Source: JBFHNV01 sp965365655 (lineage in GTDB: Bacteria > Pseudomonadota > Gammaproteobacteria > HK1). From it: a stretch of 7,602 nt of DNA. The notes below the pieces were generated by a model that worked only from the letters and a program-made list of their open reading frames with translations, did not search any database and was not told where the DNA came from. Location of the stretch: assembly GCA_965365655.1 (NCBI GenBank), contig CBDUCN010000264.1, positions 1 to 7,602 on the forward strand, in the 5' to 3' direction. Below, piece after piece: positions 1 to 6,369 of the stretch. A program made the translations under genes and the position numbers. The first letter of the stretch is position 1; each line of letters opens with the position of its first letter.

Positions 1-22
1 GCGCGCGGCGCCCGGCACCACC

Positions 23-40
23 GGCCCCGCCGACGGGGCT
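23..40 (+). other. GC-rich hairpin upstream of the asmA-like gene
   Basis: The arms GGCCCCG (23-29) and CGGGGCT (34-40) pair over 7 positions, one of them a G-T wobble, around a CCGA loop. No T-run follows, so a standard intrinsic terminator is not supported. It could mark the end of an upstream transcript or simply be a GC-rich leader structure. The first 86 bases are open in more than one frame, and I cannot tell whether they include the tail of an upstream gene. Confidence 0.3.
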
Positions 41-86
41 CACTCGCGCCGGCGTGACCCGCACGGCGCGGCCCAGGAGCTGACCC

Positions 87-3000
87 ATGGCCGCCAGACG
101 TTCCGCGACCTCCCGCCTGCTGCGCTTCGTGGGCTTCGGCCTGCTGAACCTGATCGTGCTCGTGATCGTGGTCGCGCTCGCGGCGCCGCTGTTCTTCGAC
201 CCCAACGACTACAAGGACACCATCGCCGAGCAGGTCAGGCAGCGTACCGGGCGCGACATCACGATCGCCGGCGACATGACGTTCTCGGTGCTGCCGTGGC
301 TGGGCGTGAGCGTCGGCGAGGTCACGCTGGGCAACGCGGCGGGCTTCGGCGACGCGCCGTTCGCGAAGGTCGCGAGCGCGGACGTGCGCGTGAAGCTGGT
401 GCCGCTTCTGAGCCGCGAGGTGCGCATGGACACCGTGAGCGTCACGGGCCTGGAGCTCAATCTCGCCCGCGACGCCGACGGACGCGGCAACTGGGAGGAT
501 CTCGCCGGCGCAGGCGGCGCCGCGGAGCAGCCGGCCGGCGGCGACGCGCGGGCGCTGGCCGCGTTCGCGCTCGGCGGCGTGCGCGTCGAGGACGCCGCGG
601 TGACCTACCGCGACGCGGTCAGCGGACAGCAGCTGGCGCTCACCGATCTCGACCTGCGCACCGGGCCGGTGTCGCTGGGCGATCCGGTGGACGCCGAGCT
701 GTCGCTGCGCTTCACGCACCCCGACGCGAGCGGCAGGGCGTCCGGGAGCACCCACCTCACCTACGACCTGTCGGGCGGACGCTACGGCGCCGAGGGCCTC
801 GCGCTGCAGACCGAGGTGACGGCGGCCGCGCTCGGCAACGCGCCGGCGAAGGCGACGCTGTCCGGCGACGTCCTCTACGACCAGGCGGCACGGCAGGCGT
901 CGGCGCGCGGGCTGAAGCTCGCGCTGGACACGCCGGCGCCCGCGGGCAGCGGCATCGCCGGCAACGTGACCGTGAACGTCGCCGGCGACGTGAGCTACGA
1001 CGACGCCGCGCGCCGGGTCTCGGCACGCGGCCTGACGCTGGCCGTGGACACGCCGGCGCCGGCGGACAGCGGCCTCGCCGGCAGGATCGCGCTGAACGCG
1101 GCCGGCGACGCGGACCTGAACCTCGCCGAGGGCACGCTCACCAGCCCGGCGCTGTCGCTGAAGGCGGACGGCCTGCGCCAGGCCGGCGACGGCGGCGTCG
1201 CCGCGGCCGTGCAGCTGGACACCGCGCTGGCGGCCAGCCTCGCCGGCCCGCAGGTCGCGATGTCCGGCCTGCGCGGCGAGGGCCGGGTGAGCGGCGGTCC
1301 GCTGGGGACCACGCCGCTGCCGGTGTCGCTGGGCGGCAACGTCACGCTGGACCTCGCGAAGGACACCCTCGTCGCGGACGAGCTGCGCGTCGCCGCCGCC
1401 GGCCTCGACGCGGCGGGCGCCGTGCAGGTGTCGGACGTGCGCAGCGCACCGCGGGCGAGCGGACGCATCGTGGCGCCGGCCTTCGACCTGAAGGCGCTGC
1501 TCGCGCGCGCCGGCATCGCGCTGCCGGCGCTGAAGGACCCGAACGCGTTCAGCCGGGTCGCGCTGAGCACGCAATTCGCCGCCGAGGCCGGCGCGCTGCG
1601 CCTCGACGACCTGACGCTCGAGCTCGACGGCGCGAAGGCCACCGGCCGCGCGCGGGCCACCGCCGCCGGCGCCGCCGCGTTCGACCTGACGGTCGATCGC
1701 ATGGACGTGGATCGCTACCTGCCGGCGGCCGCCCCCGGCGCGCCGCCGCCTGCGGCCGCCGGCGCGCTGCCGGTGAAGACGCTGCGCGGGCTGGACATCG
1801 ACGGGCGCCTGCGCGCCGGGGCGCTGCGCTACGCCGGGCTGGATCTCGCGAAGGTGGACGTCGGCGTGAAGGCGAAGGACGGGCTGCTGCGCCTGGACCC
1901 GCTGAAGGCCGACCTGTTCGGCGGCAGCTATGCCGGCAACATCCGCGTCGATGCGCGCGGCGAGACGCCGGTGATGACGCTGGACGAGCGCGTGACCCAG
2001 GTGGACGCGGCGGCGCTGCTGGCCGCGCTGGGCGTGTCCACCGCGCCGCTGGACCTGTCGGGCGGACGCAGCAACCTGAGCGTGAAGGGCACGGTGGCCA
2101 CCGACCCGGCCGGCAGGCGCGTGCGCGCCAGCGGCCTCGACGTGGACGCGCGCGTCGGCGGGCGCTCGTTCGCCGGCGGGCCGGTGCTGGTGGGCCTCAC
2201 CGGCGACATCGCGGTGGATCTCGAGAAGCACCAGGCGGCACTCGAAGGCGTGCGCGCGCGGGTCGCCGAGTACACGGTGGACACCCGGATGCAGGTGGAC
2301 TTCGCGCCGGGCGCGATGGGCTACCGCGGGCGGCTCGCGATGGCGCCGTTCAACGCGAAGAAGCTGGCCGGACGCGTCGGCGTCACCCTGCCGCACACCG
2401 CCGACCCGGCGGCGCTGACCGCGGTGGGCTTCAGCGCCGAGGTCGCGGGCACCGCCGACCGCGTGGCGATCACGTCGCTGGCCGCCGACCTGGACGGCTC
2501 GAAGATCAACGGCGACCTCGCGGTGACGAACTTCGCGAGCCCCGCGTTCGCGTTCGACCTGAAGGTGGACCGGCTCGACGCGGACCGCTACCTGCCGCCG
2601 CAGGCGAAAGGCAAGGCGGCCACGCCGGGCGCCGCCGCGACCGCGCTGCCGGTGGATCTCGTGCGCAGCCTGAACCTGGACGGCACGCTGACGGTGGGCG
2701 CGCTGAAGGTCGGCGGCGTGCGCATGAGCGACGTGAAGTTCACCGCCGTCGGCAAGGACGGCAAGCTCTCGATGTCGCCGCTCGCGGCGACGCTGTACGG
2801 CGGACGCTACGCGGGCAACGTCGTCGTGGACGCGCGTGAGCGGGTGCCGCGGCTGACGCTGGACGAGACCATCCAGGGCGTGCAGGTCGGCGATCTGCTG
2901 CGCGACGTGACCGGCGACGCGCCGGTGAGCGGCGCCGCGGACCTGCGCGCGGTGCTGGCCGCGCAGGGCGGTGACGGCGACGCGCTGAAGCGCACCCTGG

Positions 3001-3650
3001 GCGGCGACGTGCGCTTCTCGATCCGCGACGGCGCGCTGGAGAAGGTGGACATGGTCAGCTCCATGTGCGGCGCGCTGGCGGCGGTGGACTTCGACAACCT
3101 CAACCGCCAGACCATCGCGGCCGGCGTGATCGGCCTGCTGATGAGCACCCAGCGCCCGGCCGCCGCAGCGGCGCAGGGCGGCTCCGGCACGCGCACGGAG
3201 TTCACCGAGATGAGCGGCAGCGCGCGCATCGACAACGGCATCGCGCGCAACCGGGACCTGCTGATGGTGTCGCCCGCGGTGCGGGTGCGCGGCGCGGGCG
3301 CGGTGAACCTGCCGGCCGCGCAGCTCGACTACCGCGCCGAAGCGGAGCTGGTGCAGAGCTGCGCCGGCATCGGCAAGCGCGATCTCGCAGGGCAGATCAT
3401 CCCGGTGAACATCACCGGGCCCATCGCGAGCCCGAAGGTGCAGCCCGAGATCCCGGTCGGCCTGATCAAGGCGCTGCGCGAGCGGCGGACCCCGCCGCCC
3501 GCGGCGCCGGGCGCCGCGCCGCCGCCGACCGCGCAGCAGCCCCCGCCGCAGCAGGCCCCGCCGCAGCAGCCGGCAGCGCCCGCGCCCGCGCCCAGCGACC
3601 CCAAGGACCTGCTGCGCGGGATCCTGCAGGGCATCATCAAGAAGCAGTGA
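87..3650 (+). CDS. asmA: Large AsmA-family envelope protein (AsmA-like, 1187 aa)
   Basis: AsmA-family proteins are inner-membrane-anchored with a large periplasmic beta-rich body; they are linked to outer-membrane biogenesis and, in some members, bridge-like phospholipid transport. Seen here: a basic N-terminus (residues 1-13), one membrane segment (about 14-36), the typical family opening (about 37-140, including the GRDITI, FSVLPWLGVSVG and WEDL patches), and the typical C-terminal domain (about 965-1125) with TEFTEMSGSARIDNG, DLLMVSP and LDYRAEAELV. The middle holds duplicated beta-type modules (see the repeat entries). A Pro/Gln-rich linker (about 1135-1170) leads to a short amphipathic end, DLLRGILQGIIKK. 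The start is fixed by AGGAG at 75-79, 7 nt before the ATG. It is much longer than E. coli AsmA (617 aa). The family is certain; the symbol is loose because several AsmA-like paralogues exist. mutY follows after about 160 nt. Confidence 0.93.
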   Translation: MAARRSATSRLLRFVGFGLLNLIVLVIVVALAAPLFFDPNDYKDTIAEQVRQRTGRDITIAGDMTFSVLPWLGVSVGEVTLGNAAGFGDAPFAKVASADVRVKLVPLLSREVRMDTVSVTGLELNLARDADGRGNWEDLAGAGGAAEQPAGGDARALAAFALGGVRVEDAAVTYRDAVSGQQLALTDLDLRTGPVSLGDPVDAELSLRFTHPDASGRASGSTHLTYDLSGGRYGAEGLALQTEVTAAALGNAPAKATLSGDVLYDQAARQASARGLKLALDTPAPAGSGIAGNVTVNVAGDVSYDDAARRVSARGLTLAVDTPAPADSGLAGRIALNAAGDADLNLAEGTLTSPALSLKADGLRQAGDGGVAAAVQLDTALAASLAGPQVAMSGLRGEGRVSGGPLGTTPLPVSLGGNVTLDLAKDTLVADELRVAAAGLDAAGAVQVSDVRSAPRASGRIVAPAFDLKALLARAGIALPALKDPNAFSRVALSTQFAAEAGALRLDDLTLELDGAKATGRARATAAGAAAFDLTVDRMDVDRYLPAAAPGAPPPAAAGALPVKTLRGLDIDGRLRAGALRYAGLDLAKVDVGVKAKDGLLRLDPLKADLFGGSYAGNIRVDARGETPVMTLDERVTQVDAAALLAALGVSTAPLDLSGGRSNLSVKGTVATDPAGRRVRASGLDVDARVGGRSFAGGPVLVGLTGDIAVDLEKHQAALEGVRARVAEYTVDTRMQVDFAPGAMGYRGRLAMAPFNAKKLAGRVGVTLPHTADPAALTAVGFSAEVAGTADRVAITSLAADLDGSKINGDLAVTNFASPAFAFDLKVDRLDADRYLPPQAKGKAATPGAAATALPVDLVRSLNLDGTLTVGALKVGGVRMSDVKFTAVGKDGKLSMSPLAATLYGGRYAGNVVVDARERVPRLTLDETIQGVQVGDLLRDVTGDAPVSGAADLRAVLAAQGGDGDALKRTLGGDVRFSIRDGALEKVDMVSSMCGALAAVDFDNLNRQTIAAGVIGLLMSTQRPAAAAAQGGSGTRTEFTEMSGSARIDNGIARNRDLLMVSPAVRVRGAGAVNLPAAQLDYRAEAELVQSCAGIGKRDLAGQIIPVNITGPIASPKVQPEIPVGLIKALRERRTPPPAAPGAAPPPTAQQPPPQQAPPQQPAAPAPAPSDPKDLLRGILQGIIKKQ
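864..1103 (+). repeat. Tandem 120-bp (40-residue) in-frame repeat within the asmA-like gene
   Basis: Unit 1 (864-983, residues 260-299) and unit 2 (984-1103, residues 300-339) abut exactly. Both begin GDV.YD.AAR, continue through SARGL.LA.DTPAPA, and end at NVA or NAA. By hand alignment 27 of 40 residues are identical. More diverged copies of the same beta-hairpin pattern appear before (about 222-259) and after (from residue 340, GDADLNLAEG). This fits in-frame tandem growth of the periplasmic beta scaffold. Confidence 0.85.
1251..2936 (+). repeat. Two-copy internal duplication of a ~270-residue AsmA module
   Basis: Residues about 389-660 (1251-2066) and about 678-950 (2118-2936) align along their length. 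Shared landmarks, in order, are a SGL...RV patch, a G...DL strand, the AP.(F/N)..K.L patch, the D.(D/N)(A)..V.LP region, then FDL.VDR.D.DRYLP, a short Ala/Pro/Gly-rich linker, ALPV..(L)R.L..DG.L..GAL, KDG.L...PL.A.L(F/Y)GG.YAGN, VDAR...P..TLDE, and a final D.L(L) segment. The order and spacing are kept, which indicates an old duplication with divergence rather than a recent copy. Boundaries are approximate. Confidence 0.8.
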
Positions 3651-3672
3651 CGGCGGCGCGCCCGTTCGCGGC

Positions 3673-3691
3673 GCCGGGCGCGGCGCCCGGC
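3673..3691 (+). other. Strong GC hairpin just after the asmA-like gene
   Basis: GCCGGGC (3673-3679) and GCCCGGC (3685-3691) form a perfect 7-bp stem around GCGGC, 22 nt after the asmA stop. Further CCCGG motifs near 3695, 3710 and 3727 allow alternative pairings. There is no T-tract, so this may only slow or process the transcript between asmA and mutY; a Rho-independent stop is not supported. The rest of the 3651-3813 gap shows no clear promoter. Confidence 0.4.
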
Positions 3692-3813
3692 AGTGCCCGG
3701 GGCGACGCGCCCGGCACCGGCCGGATGCCCGGCGTGACCGCGCCACGCGCCTGCCGCGAGGATGCCGGCCGGATCCCGTCCGTCGCGCGCGGCACGGTGC
3801 GGGCGTGCGCCTG

Positions 3814-4905
3814 ATGGCCGCCGGGACGCCCCGGTTCGCCGAGCGCGTGCTGGCGTGGGGCGAGCGCCGCGGGCGCCGCGACCTGCCGTGGCAGCGCCGG
3901 CCCACGCCGTACCGGGTGTGGGTGTCGGAGATCATGCTGCAGCAGACCCAGGTCGCGACGGTGATCCCGTACTTCCGGCGCTTCGTCGCGCGCTTTCCGT
4001 CGGTCGCGTCGCTGGCCGCCGCGGATCTCGACGAGGTGCTGGCGCTGTGGAGCGGGCTCGGCTACTACGCGCGCGGGCGGAACCTGCACCGCGCGGCGCG
4101 CGCCGTGGTGTCGGACCACCGCGGGCGCGTCCCGCGCCGCCTCGACGCGCTGACGGCGCTGCCCGGCATCGGGCGCTCGACGGCCGGCGCGATCCTGTCG
4201 CTGGCCTGCGGCCAGCGCCACGCGATCCTGGACGGCAACGTGAAGCGGGTGCTGTGCCGTCACGCGGGAGTCGAAGGCTGGCCCGGCGACTCCGCCGTGC
4301 AGCGCGAGCTGTGGGCGCTCGCCGAGGCGCGGCTGCCGAGCGAGCGCTGCGGCGAGTACACCCAGGCGATGATGGACCTGGGCGCCACGGTGTGCACCGC
4401 GCGCAACCCCGCGTGCGGCGAGTGCCCGCTCGCCGCCGACTGCGTCGCGCGGGACGCCGGGACGGTGGACGTGCTGCCCGCGCCACGCCCGAAGCGCGCT
4501 CTGCCCGAGCGCGAGACGGCGTTCCTGCTGCTGCGCGACCCCGACGGCGAGCTGCTGCTCGAGCGCCGCCCGCCGACGGGCGTGTGGGGCGGGCTGTGGT
4601 GCTTCCCGGAGTGCGCGCGAGCGGACGCGGACGCACGGCTGGCCGCGCTGGGCGTCGCCGGCGCGGCGCCGGCGGTCGCGCTCGAGCCGCTGGTGCACAC
4701 CTTCAGCCACTTCCGGCTACGGGTGACGCCGCTGCTGCTGGAGGTGGAAGCCGAGACGCGGCGCGCGCACGCGTGGAGTGCGGTCCTGCGCGACGCGGCC
4801 GCGACCCGCTGGCTGGCGCCGCACGACGCCGCCGCGGTCGGCCTCGCCGCGCCGGTATCGCGGCTGGTAGCCTCCGTCGCCGCGATACCCCGCGTGGCCC
4901 CCTGA
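3814..4905 (+). CDS. mutY: A/G-specific adenine DNA glycosylase MutY
   Basis: MutY removes adenine mispaired with 8-oxoguanine (or G) in the GO base-excision repair pathway. The sequence shows the HhH-GPD glycosylase core with the EIMLQQTQV segment carrying catalytic E39, the helix-hairpin-helix LPGIGRSTAGAI (116-127) with Ser122 where bifunctional relatives have Lys, and catalytic D140 in ILDGNVKRV. The 4Fe-4S cysteines are C194, C201, C204 and C210 in the expected C-x6-C-x2-C-x5-C spacing. The C-terminal Nudix-like 8-oxoG-sensing domain (about 232-355) has GGLWCFPE and the FSHF motif. Numbering runs two residues ahead of E. coli MutY throughout, which supports the ATG at 3814 over the in-frame GTG at 3805, although neither has a clear Shine-Dalgarno. 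Length 363 aa (E. coli 350). yggX follows after 50 nt, so co-transcription is likely. Confidence 0.97.
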   Translation: MAAGTPRFAERVLAWGERRGRRDLPWQRRPTPYRVWVSEIMLQQTQVATVIPYFRRFVARFPSVASLAAADLDEVLALWSGLGYYARGRNLHRAARAVVSDHRGRVPRRLDALTALPGIGRSTAGAILSLACGQRHAILDGNVKRVLCRHAGVEGWPGDSAVQRELWALAEARLPSERCGEYTQAMMDLGATVCTARNPACGECPLAADCVARDAGTVDVLPAPRPKRALPERETAFLLLRDPDGELLLERRPPTGVWGGLWCFPECARADADARLAALGVAGAAPAVALEPLVHTFSHFRLRVTPLLLEVEAETRRAHAWSAVLRDAAATRWLAPHDAAAVGLAAPVSRLVASVAAIPRVAP

Positions 4906-4923
4906 ACGGACCCGCACGTGTCC

Positions 4924-4945
4924 CCCGGCACGGCAGCGGGCCGGG
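4924..4945 (+). promoter_or_regulatory. Hairpin overlapping the yggX ribosome binding site
   Basis: CCCGGC (4924-4929) can pair with GCCGGG (4940-4945) around a 10-nt loop. The 3' arm includes the first three bases of the yggX Shine-Dalgarno GGGAG (4943-4947). This could hold back translation initiation of yggX. Given the base composition it may also be chance. Confidence 0.3.
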
Positions 4946-4955
4946 AGACCGATCG

Positions 4956-5225
4956 ATGAGCCGCACCGTGAACTGCGCCCGCCTCGGCCGCGAGGCCGAG
5001 GGGCTGGACTTTCCCCCGTACCCCGGCGAGCTGGGGCAGCGCATCTTCGAGCAGATCTCGAAGGAGGCGTGGCAGCAGTGGCTGGCCCACCAGACCATGC
5101 TGATCAACGAAAACCGCATCTCGCCGATGGACCCGAAGGCGCGCGAGTTCCTGGTCGGCGAGATGGAGAAGTTCCTGTTCGAGGGCAACGCCGAGAAGCC
5201 GGCCGGCTACGTGCCGCCGGAGTGA
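4956..5225 (+). CDS. yggX: Probable Fe(2+)-trafficking / oxidative damage protection protein YggX
   Basis: YggX is a small cytosolic protein linked to Fe(II) handling and protection of Fe-S clusters against superoxide and other oxidants. The 89-aa product matches the family along its whole length: MSRTVNC with the conserved Cys7, REAEGLDFPPYPGELGQRI, the ISKEAW..W motif, QTMLINE(N), and the C-terminal EMEKFLFEG....GY.P. E. coli YggX is 91 aa. The ATG at 4956 is chosen because it matches the family N-terminus and has GGGAG at 4943-4947, 8 nt upstream. The frame stays open for hundreds of codons upstream, but that extension is the antisense-like shadow of mutY and not real. Position right after mutY is the gammaproteobacterial arrangement, which joins an Fe-S repair enzyme with an Fe-S protection factor. 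Confidence 0.96.
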   Translation: MSRTVNCARLGREAEGLDFPPYPGELGQRIFEQISKEAWQQWLAHQTMLINENRISPMDPKAREFLVGEMEKFLFEGNAEKPAGYVPPE

Positions 5226-5270
5226 GCGCTCGTGGATTCTTCGCGCGACGCGCCGGCGAGCGGGGCCTCC

Positions 5271-5299
5271 TTGACGCCACAGGTGGCCGCGGCTTTAAT
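5271..5299 (+). promoter_or_regulatory. Sigma-70-type promoter of tRNA-Phe
   Basis: The -35 box TTGACG (5271-5276) and the -10 box TTTAAT (5294-5299) are separated by exactly 17 nt. The -10 is a conspicuous AT patch in GC-rich DNA. The tRNA begins 14 nt after the -10 box, which leaves a very short leader. The segment just after the -10 (GCCCGGCC) is GC-rich, as in the discriminators of stringently controlled stable RNA promoters; that control is inferred. Confidence 0.78.
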
Positions 5300-5313
5300 G
5301 CCCGGCCTCCGAC

Positions 5314-5389
5314 GGCCAGGTAGCTCAGTTGGTAGAGCAGGTGACTGAAAATCACCGTGTCGGTGGTTCGATTCCGCCCCTGGCCACCA
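5314..5389 (+). tRNA. tRNA-Phe (anticodon GAA)
   Basis: A complete 76-nt cloverleaf including an encoded CCA end. The acceptor stem GGCCAGG (5314-5320) pairs with CCTGGCC (5379-5385), followed by discriminator A and CCA (5387-5389). The D arm is GCTC...GAGC. The anticodon stem GGTGA/TCACC (5340-5344 and 5352-5356) closes the loop CTGAAAA, with GAA at 5347-5349. The T arm has GGTGG/CCGCC around TTCGATT (5367-5373). It has its own promoter and terminator, so it is probably a single-gene transcript. From memory, tRNA-Phe near yggX also occurs in pseudomonads. Confidence 0.98.
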
Positions 5390-5394
5390 TCAGC

Positions 5395-5420
5395 AAACCC
5401 CGCTCCGGCGGGGTTTCGTC
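5395..5420 (+). terminator. Rho-independent terminator of tRNA-Phe
   Basis: AAACCCCGC (5395-5403) and GCGGGGTTT (5408-5416) form a perfect 9-bp stem with a TCCG loop. The T-rich part is the 3' arm plus a short interrupted tail (TTTCGTC). It begins 5 nt after the tRNA CCA end, as expected for a stand-alone tRNA transcript. Confidence 0.85.
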
Positions 5421-5459
5421 CGTCTGGGCCGGCGCCGCGGCCGGCGCGCGGCGTCCCGG

Positions 5460-5489
5460 GGCGTCGGCCGCGGCGATGCGGCCGACGCC
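5460..5489 (+). other. Perfect 12-bp inverted repeat upstream of the protease gene
   Basis: GGCGTCGGCCGC (5460-5471) and GCGGCCGACGCC (5478-5489) are exact reverse complements around the 6-nt loop GGCGAT. No T-run follows on the plus strand. It lies 66 nt before the protease ATG and about 40 nt after the tRNA terminator. It may be a backup terminator, an mRNA stem in the protease leader, or a protein-binding palindrome; the sequence does not decide. I see no convincing promoter in the rest of 5421-5555. Confidence 0.6.
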
Positions 5490-5555
5490 GCCCGGCGACT
5501 TGCCAGCCCCGCAGCGACGAGGCAGGTTGGCCATCACGTTCCGCCAGGTCCCGGC

Positions 5556-6239
5556 ATGCCCGTTCCCGCGCTGCTCCGACGACTCGCCGCCGCCGGCGCG
5601 CTGATCGCGACCGCCGGCGCGCCGGCCGCCACGGATCTCGCCGGCGCGCTGCGCGCACTCGCCGCCGCCGAGCACATCGAGCTGCGCGGCCTCGAGCGGC
5701 TAGGCAACGAGCCGGCGCCGCCCGCGCGCGGCGACAACACCCTCGAACGCGTGCGCGCGCTGCTCGCCGGCTACAACCACGTGGTGGAGGGGACCCCGGA
5801 TCGGGTGCGCCGCGTGATCATCCTCGGCGAGAAGTCGGATCGCCCGCCGCTGCAGGTGGTGCGCACCACGCGCCGCGGCAATCACCACCTGGTGGATGCG
5901 GCGATCAGGGGACCGTCGGCTCGCCCGATCACGCTGGCGCTGATCCTGGACACCGGCGCGTCCAGCGTGGTGCTGCCGGCATCGCTGATCCCGGCGCTGG
6001 GCTTTCGCGACGAGGACCTCGCGATGCAGCGCAGCCAGACCGCGAACGGCACCGTGTCGGGCCGCGCGGGCACGCTGGCCGAGGTGCGCGTGGGCGGCAG
6101 CGTCGCGCGTGACGTCGCGGTGCTGTTCGTGCCGGACGAGAGCCTCGGCGGCGTGAAGCTGCTCGGCATGAGCTACCTCGGGAACTTCTCGTTCACCGTC
6201 GACGACGCCGCCTCCCAGATCGTGCTCACGCCGCGCTGA
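5556..6239 (+). CDS. Exported retropepsin-like (clan AA) aspartic protease with STN-like N-terminal region
   Basis: This 227-aa product has a probable Sec signal (1 to about 25: RR, then an Ala/Leu-rich core, then APA-A), so it likely acts in the periplasm or envelope. Residues about 27-92 resemble the STN/secretin-type short domain: an ALRALA helix, then NTLERVRALLAGYNHVVEG and a closing strand RRVIILGE. Residues about 108-227 are the retropepsin-like domain: catalytic motif LDTGASS (D132-T133-G134), a middle part around NGTVSGRAG, and the second characteristic strand LLGMSYLGNFSF (202-213). Having only one DTG motif, it should act as a homodimer like other bacterial single-domain retropepsins. 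Its substrate is not known. The ATG at 5556 gives a sensible signal peptide; the Shine-Dalgarno is weak (AGG at 5546-5548). Family confident, role open. Confidence 0.88.
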   Translation: MPVPALLRRLAAAGALIATAGAPAATDLAGALRALAAAEHIELRGLERLGNEPAPPARGDNTLERVRALLAGYNHVVEGTPDRVRRVIILGEKSDRPPLQVVRTTRRGNHHLVDAAIRGPSARPITLALILDTGASSVVLPASLIPALGFRDEDLAMQRSQTANGTVSGRAGTLAEVRVGGSVARDVAVLFVPDESLGGVKLLGMSYLGNFSFTVDDAASQIVLTPR

Positions 6240-6244
6240 GACGC

Positions 6245-6261
6245 TGCGGCCCGCCGCCGCA
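6245..6261 (+). terminator. Weak candidate terminator hairpin after the protease gene
   Basis: TGCGGC (6245-6250) and GCCGCA (6256-6261) form a 6-bp stem with a CCGCC loop, 5 nt after the protease stop. The following bases (CGATTGCCGTT) are only mildly T-rich. The position suits a terminator; the tail is poor. Confidence 0.35.
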
Positions 6262-6303
6262 CGATTGCCGTTCGCGACCTCCAAAACCTCGATTCCGGAT
6301 CCA

Positions 6304-6333
6304 TTGACCCGCAGCGGGCGCAAGGACTAAACA
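6304..6333 (+). promoter_or_regulatory. Possible promoter for the small exported ORF
   Basis: TTGACC (6304-6309) is a good -35 match. The best -10 at a usable distance is TAAACA (6328-6333), with an 18-nt spacer and only a partial match. It lies in the one distinctly AT-richer stretch of the right half (about 6280-6370), about 90 nt before the TTG-start ORF. Confidence 0.3.
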
Positions 6334-6349
6334 GGGTTTGCGGCACGAT

Positions 6350-6369
6350 TTTGTGACGGAGCGCACAAA
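6350..6369 (+). promoter_or_regulatory. Candidate CRP/Clp/Vfr-type operator
   Basis: The core is TGTGA, six bases, GCACA (6352-6367), against the CRP-family consensus TGTGA-N6-TCACA; only one position of the second half-site differs. The symmetry extends outward as TTTGTG...CACAAA (6350-6355 and 6364-6369). If the proposed upstream promoter is real, the site would lie downstream of its start point and would repress. If an unseen promoter lies further downstream, it could activate. Confidence 0.4.

Noticed and set aside
296..2839. 847-codon plus-strand ORF overlapping the asmA-like gene
   Set aside because: The product is dominated by Arg, Gly and Ala with no domain. It is the frame-shifted shadow of a GC-rich coding sequence.
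3637..4710. 357-codon minus-strand ORF opposite mutY
   Set aside because: Arg/Ala/His-rich low-complexity product with no recognisable domain, fully antisense to a certain gene.
3762..5225. 487-codon ORF ending in the yggX sequence, suggesting a fusion
   Set aside because: Only the last 89 residues resemble a protein (YggX). The upstream part is an Arg-rich shadow of mutY, and yggX has its own ATG and ribosome binding site.
5227..5262. CGCTCG...CGAGCG as a yggX terminator
   Set aside because: A 6-bp stem with a 24-nt loop and no T-run; too weak to support.
5104..5675. Minus-strand ORFs containing ARGGIEPPTR or RNRTTD motifs
   Set aside because: These peptides are the well-known artefact of translating the reverse strand of a tRNA gene, here tRNA-Phe at 5314-5389.
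6289..6297. TCGATTCCG, identical to part of the tRNA-Phe T arm, as a possible attachment-site repeat
   Set aside because: Only nine bases match, the flanks cannot form a T stem, and the match does not extend to the tRNA 3' end.
5700..6323. 207-codon minus-strand ORF opposite the protease gene
   Set aside because: Low-complexity His/Arg/Ala product antisense to a well-supported protease gene.
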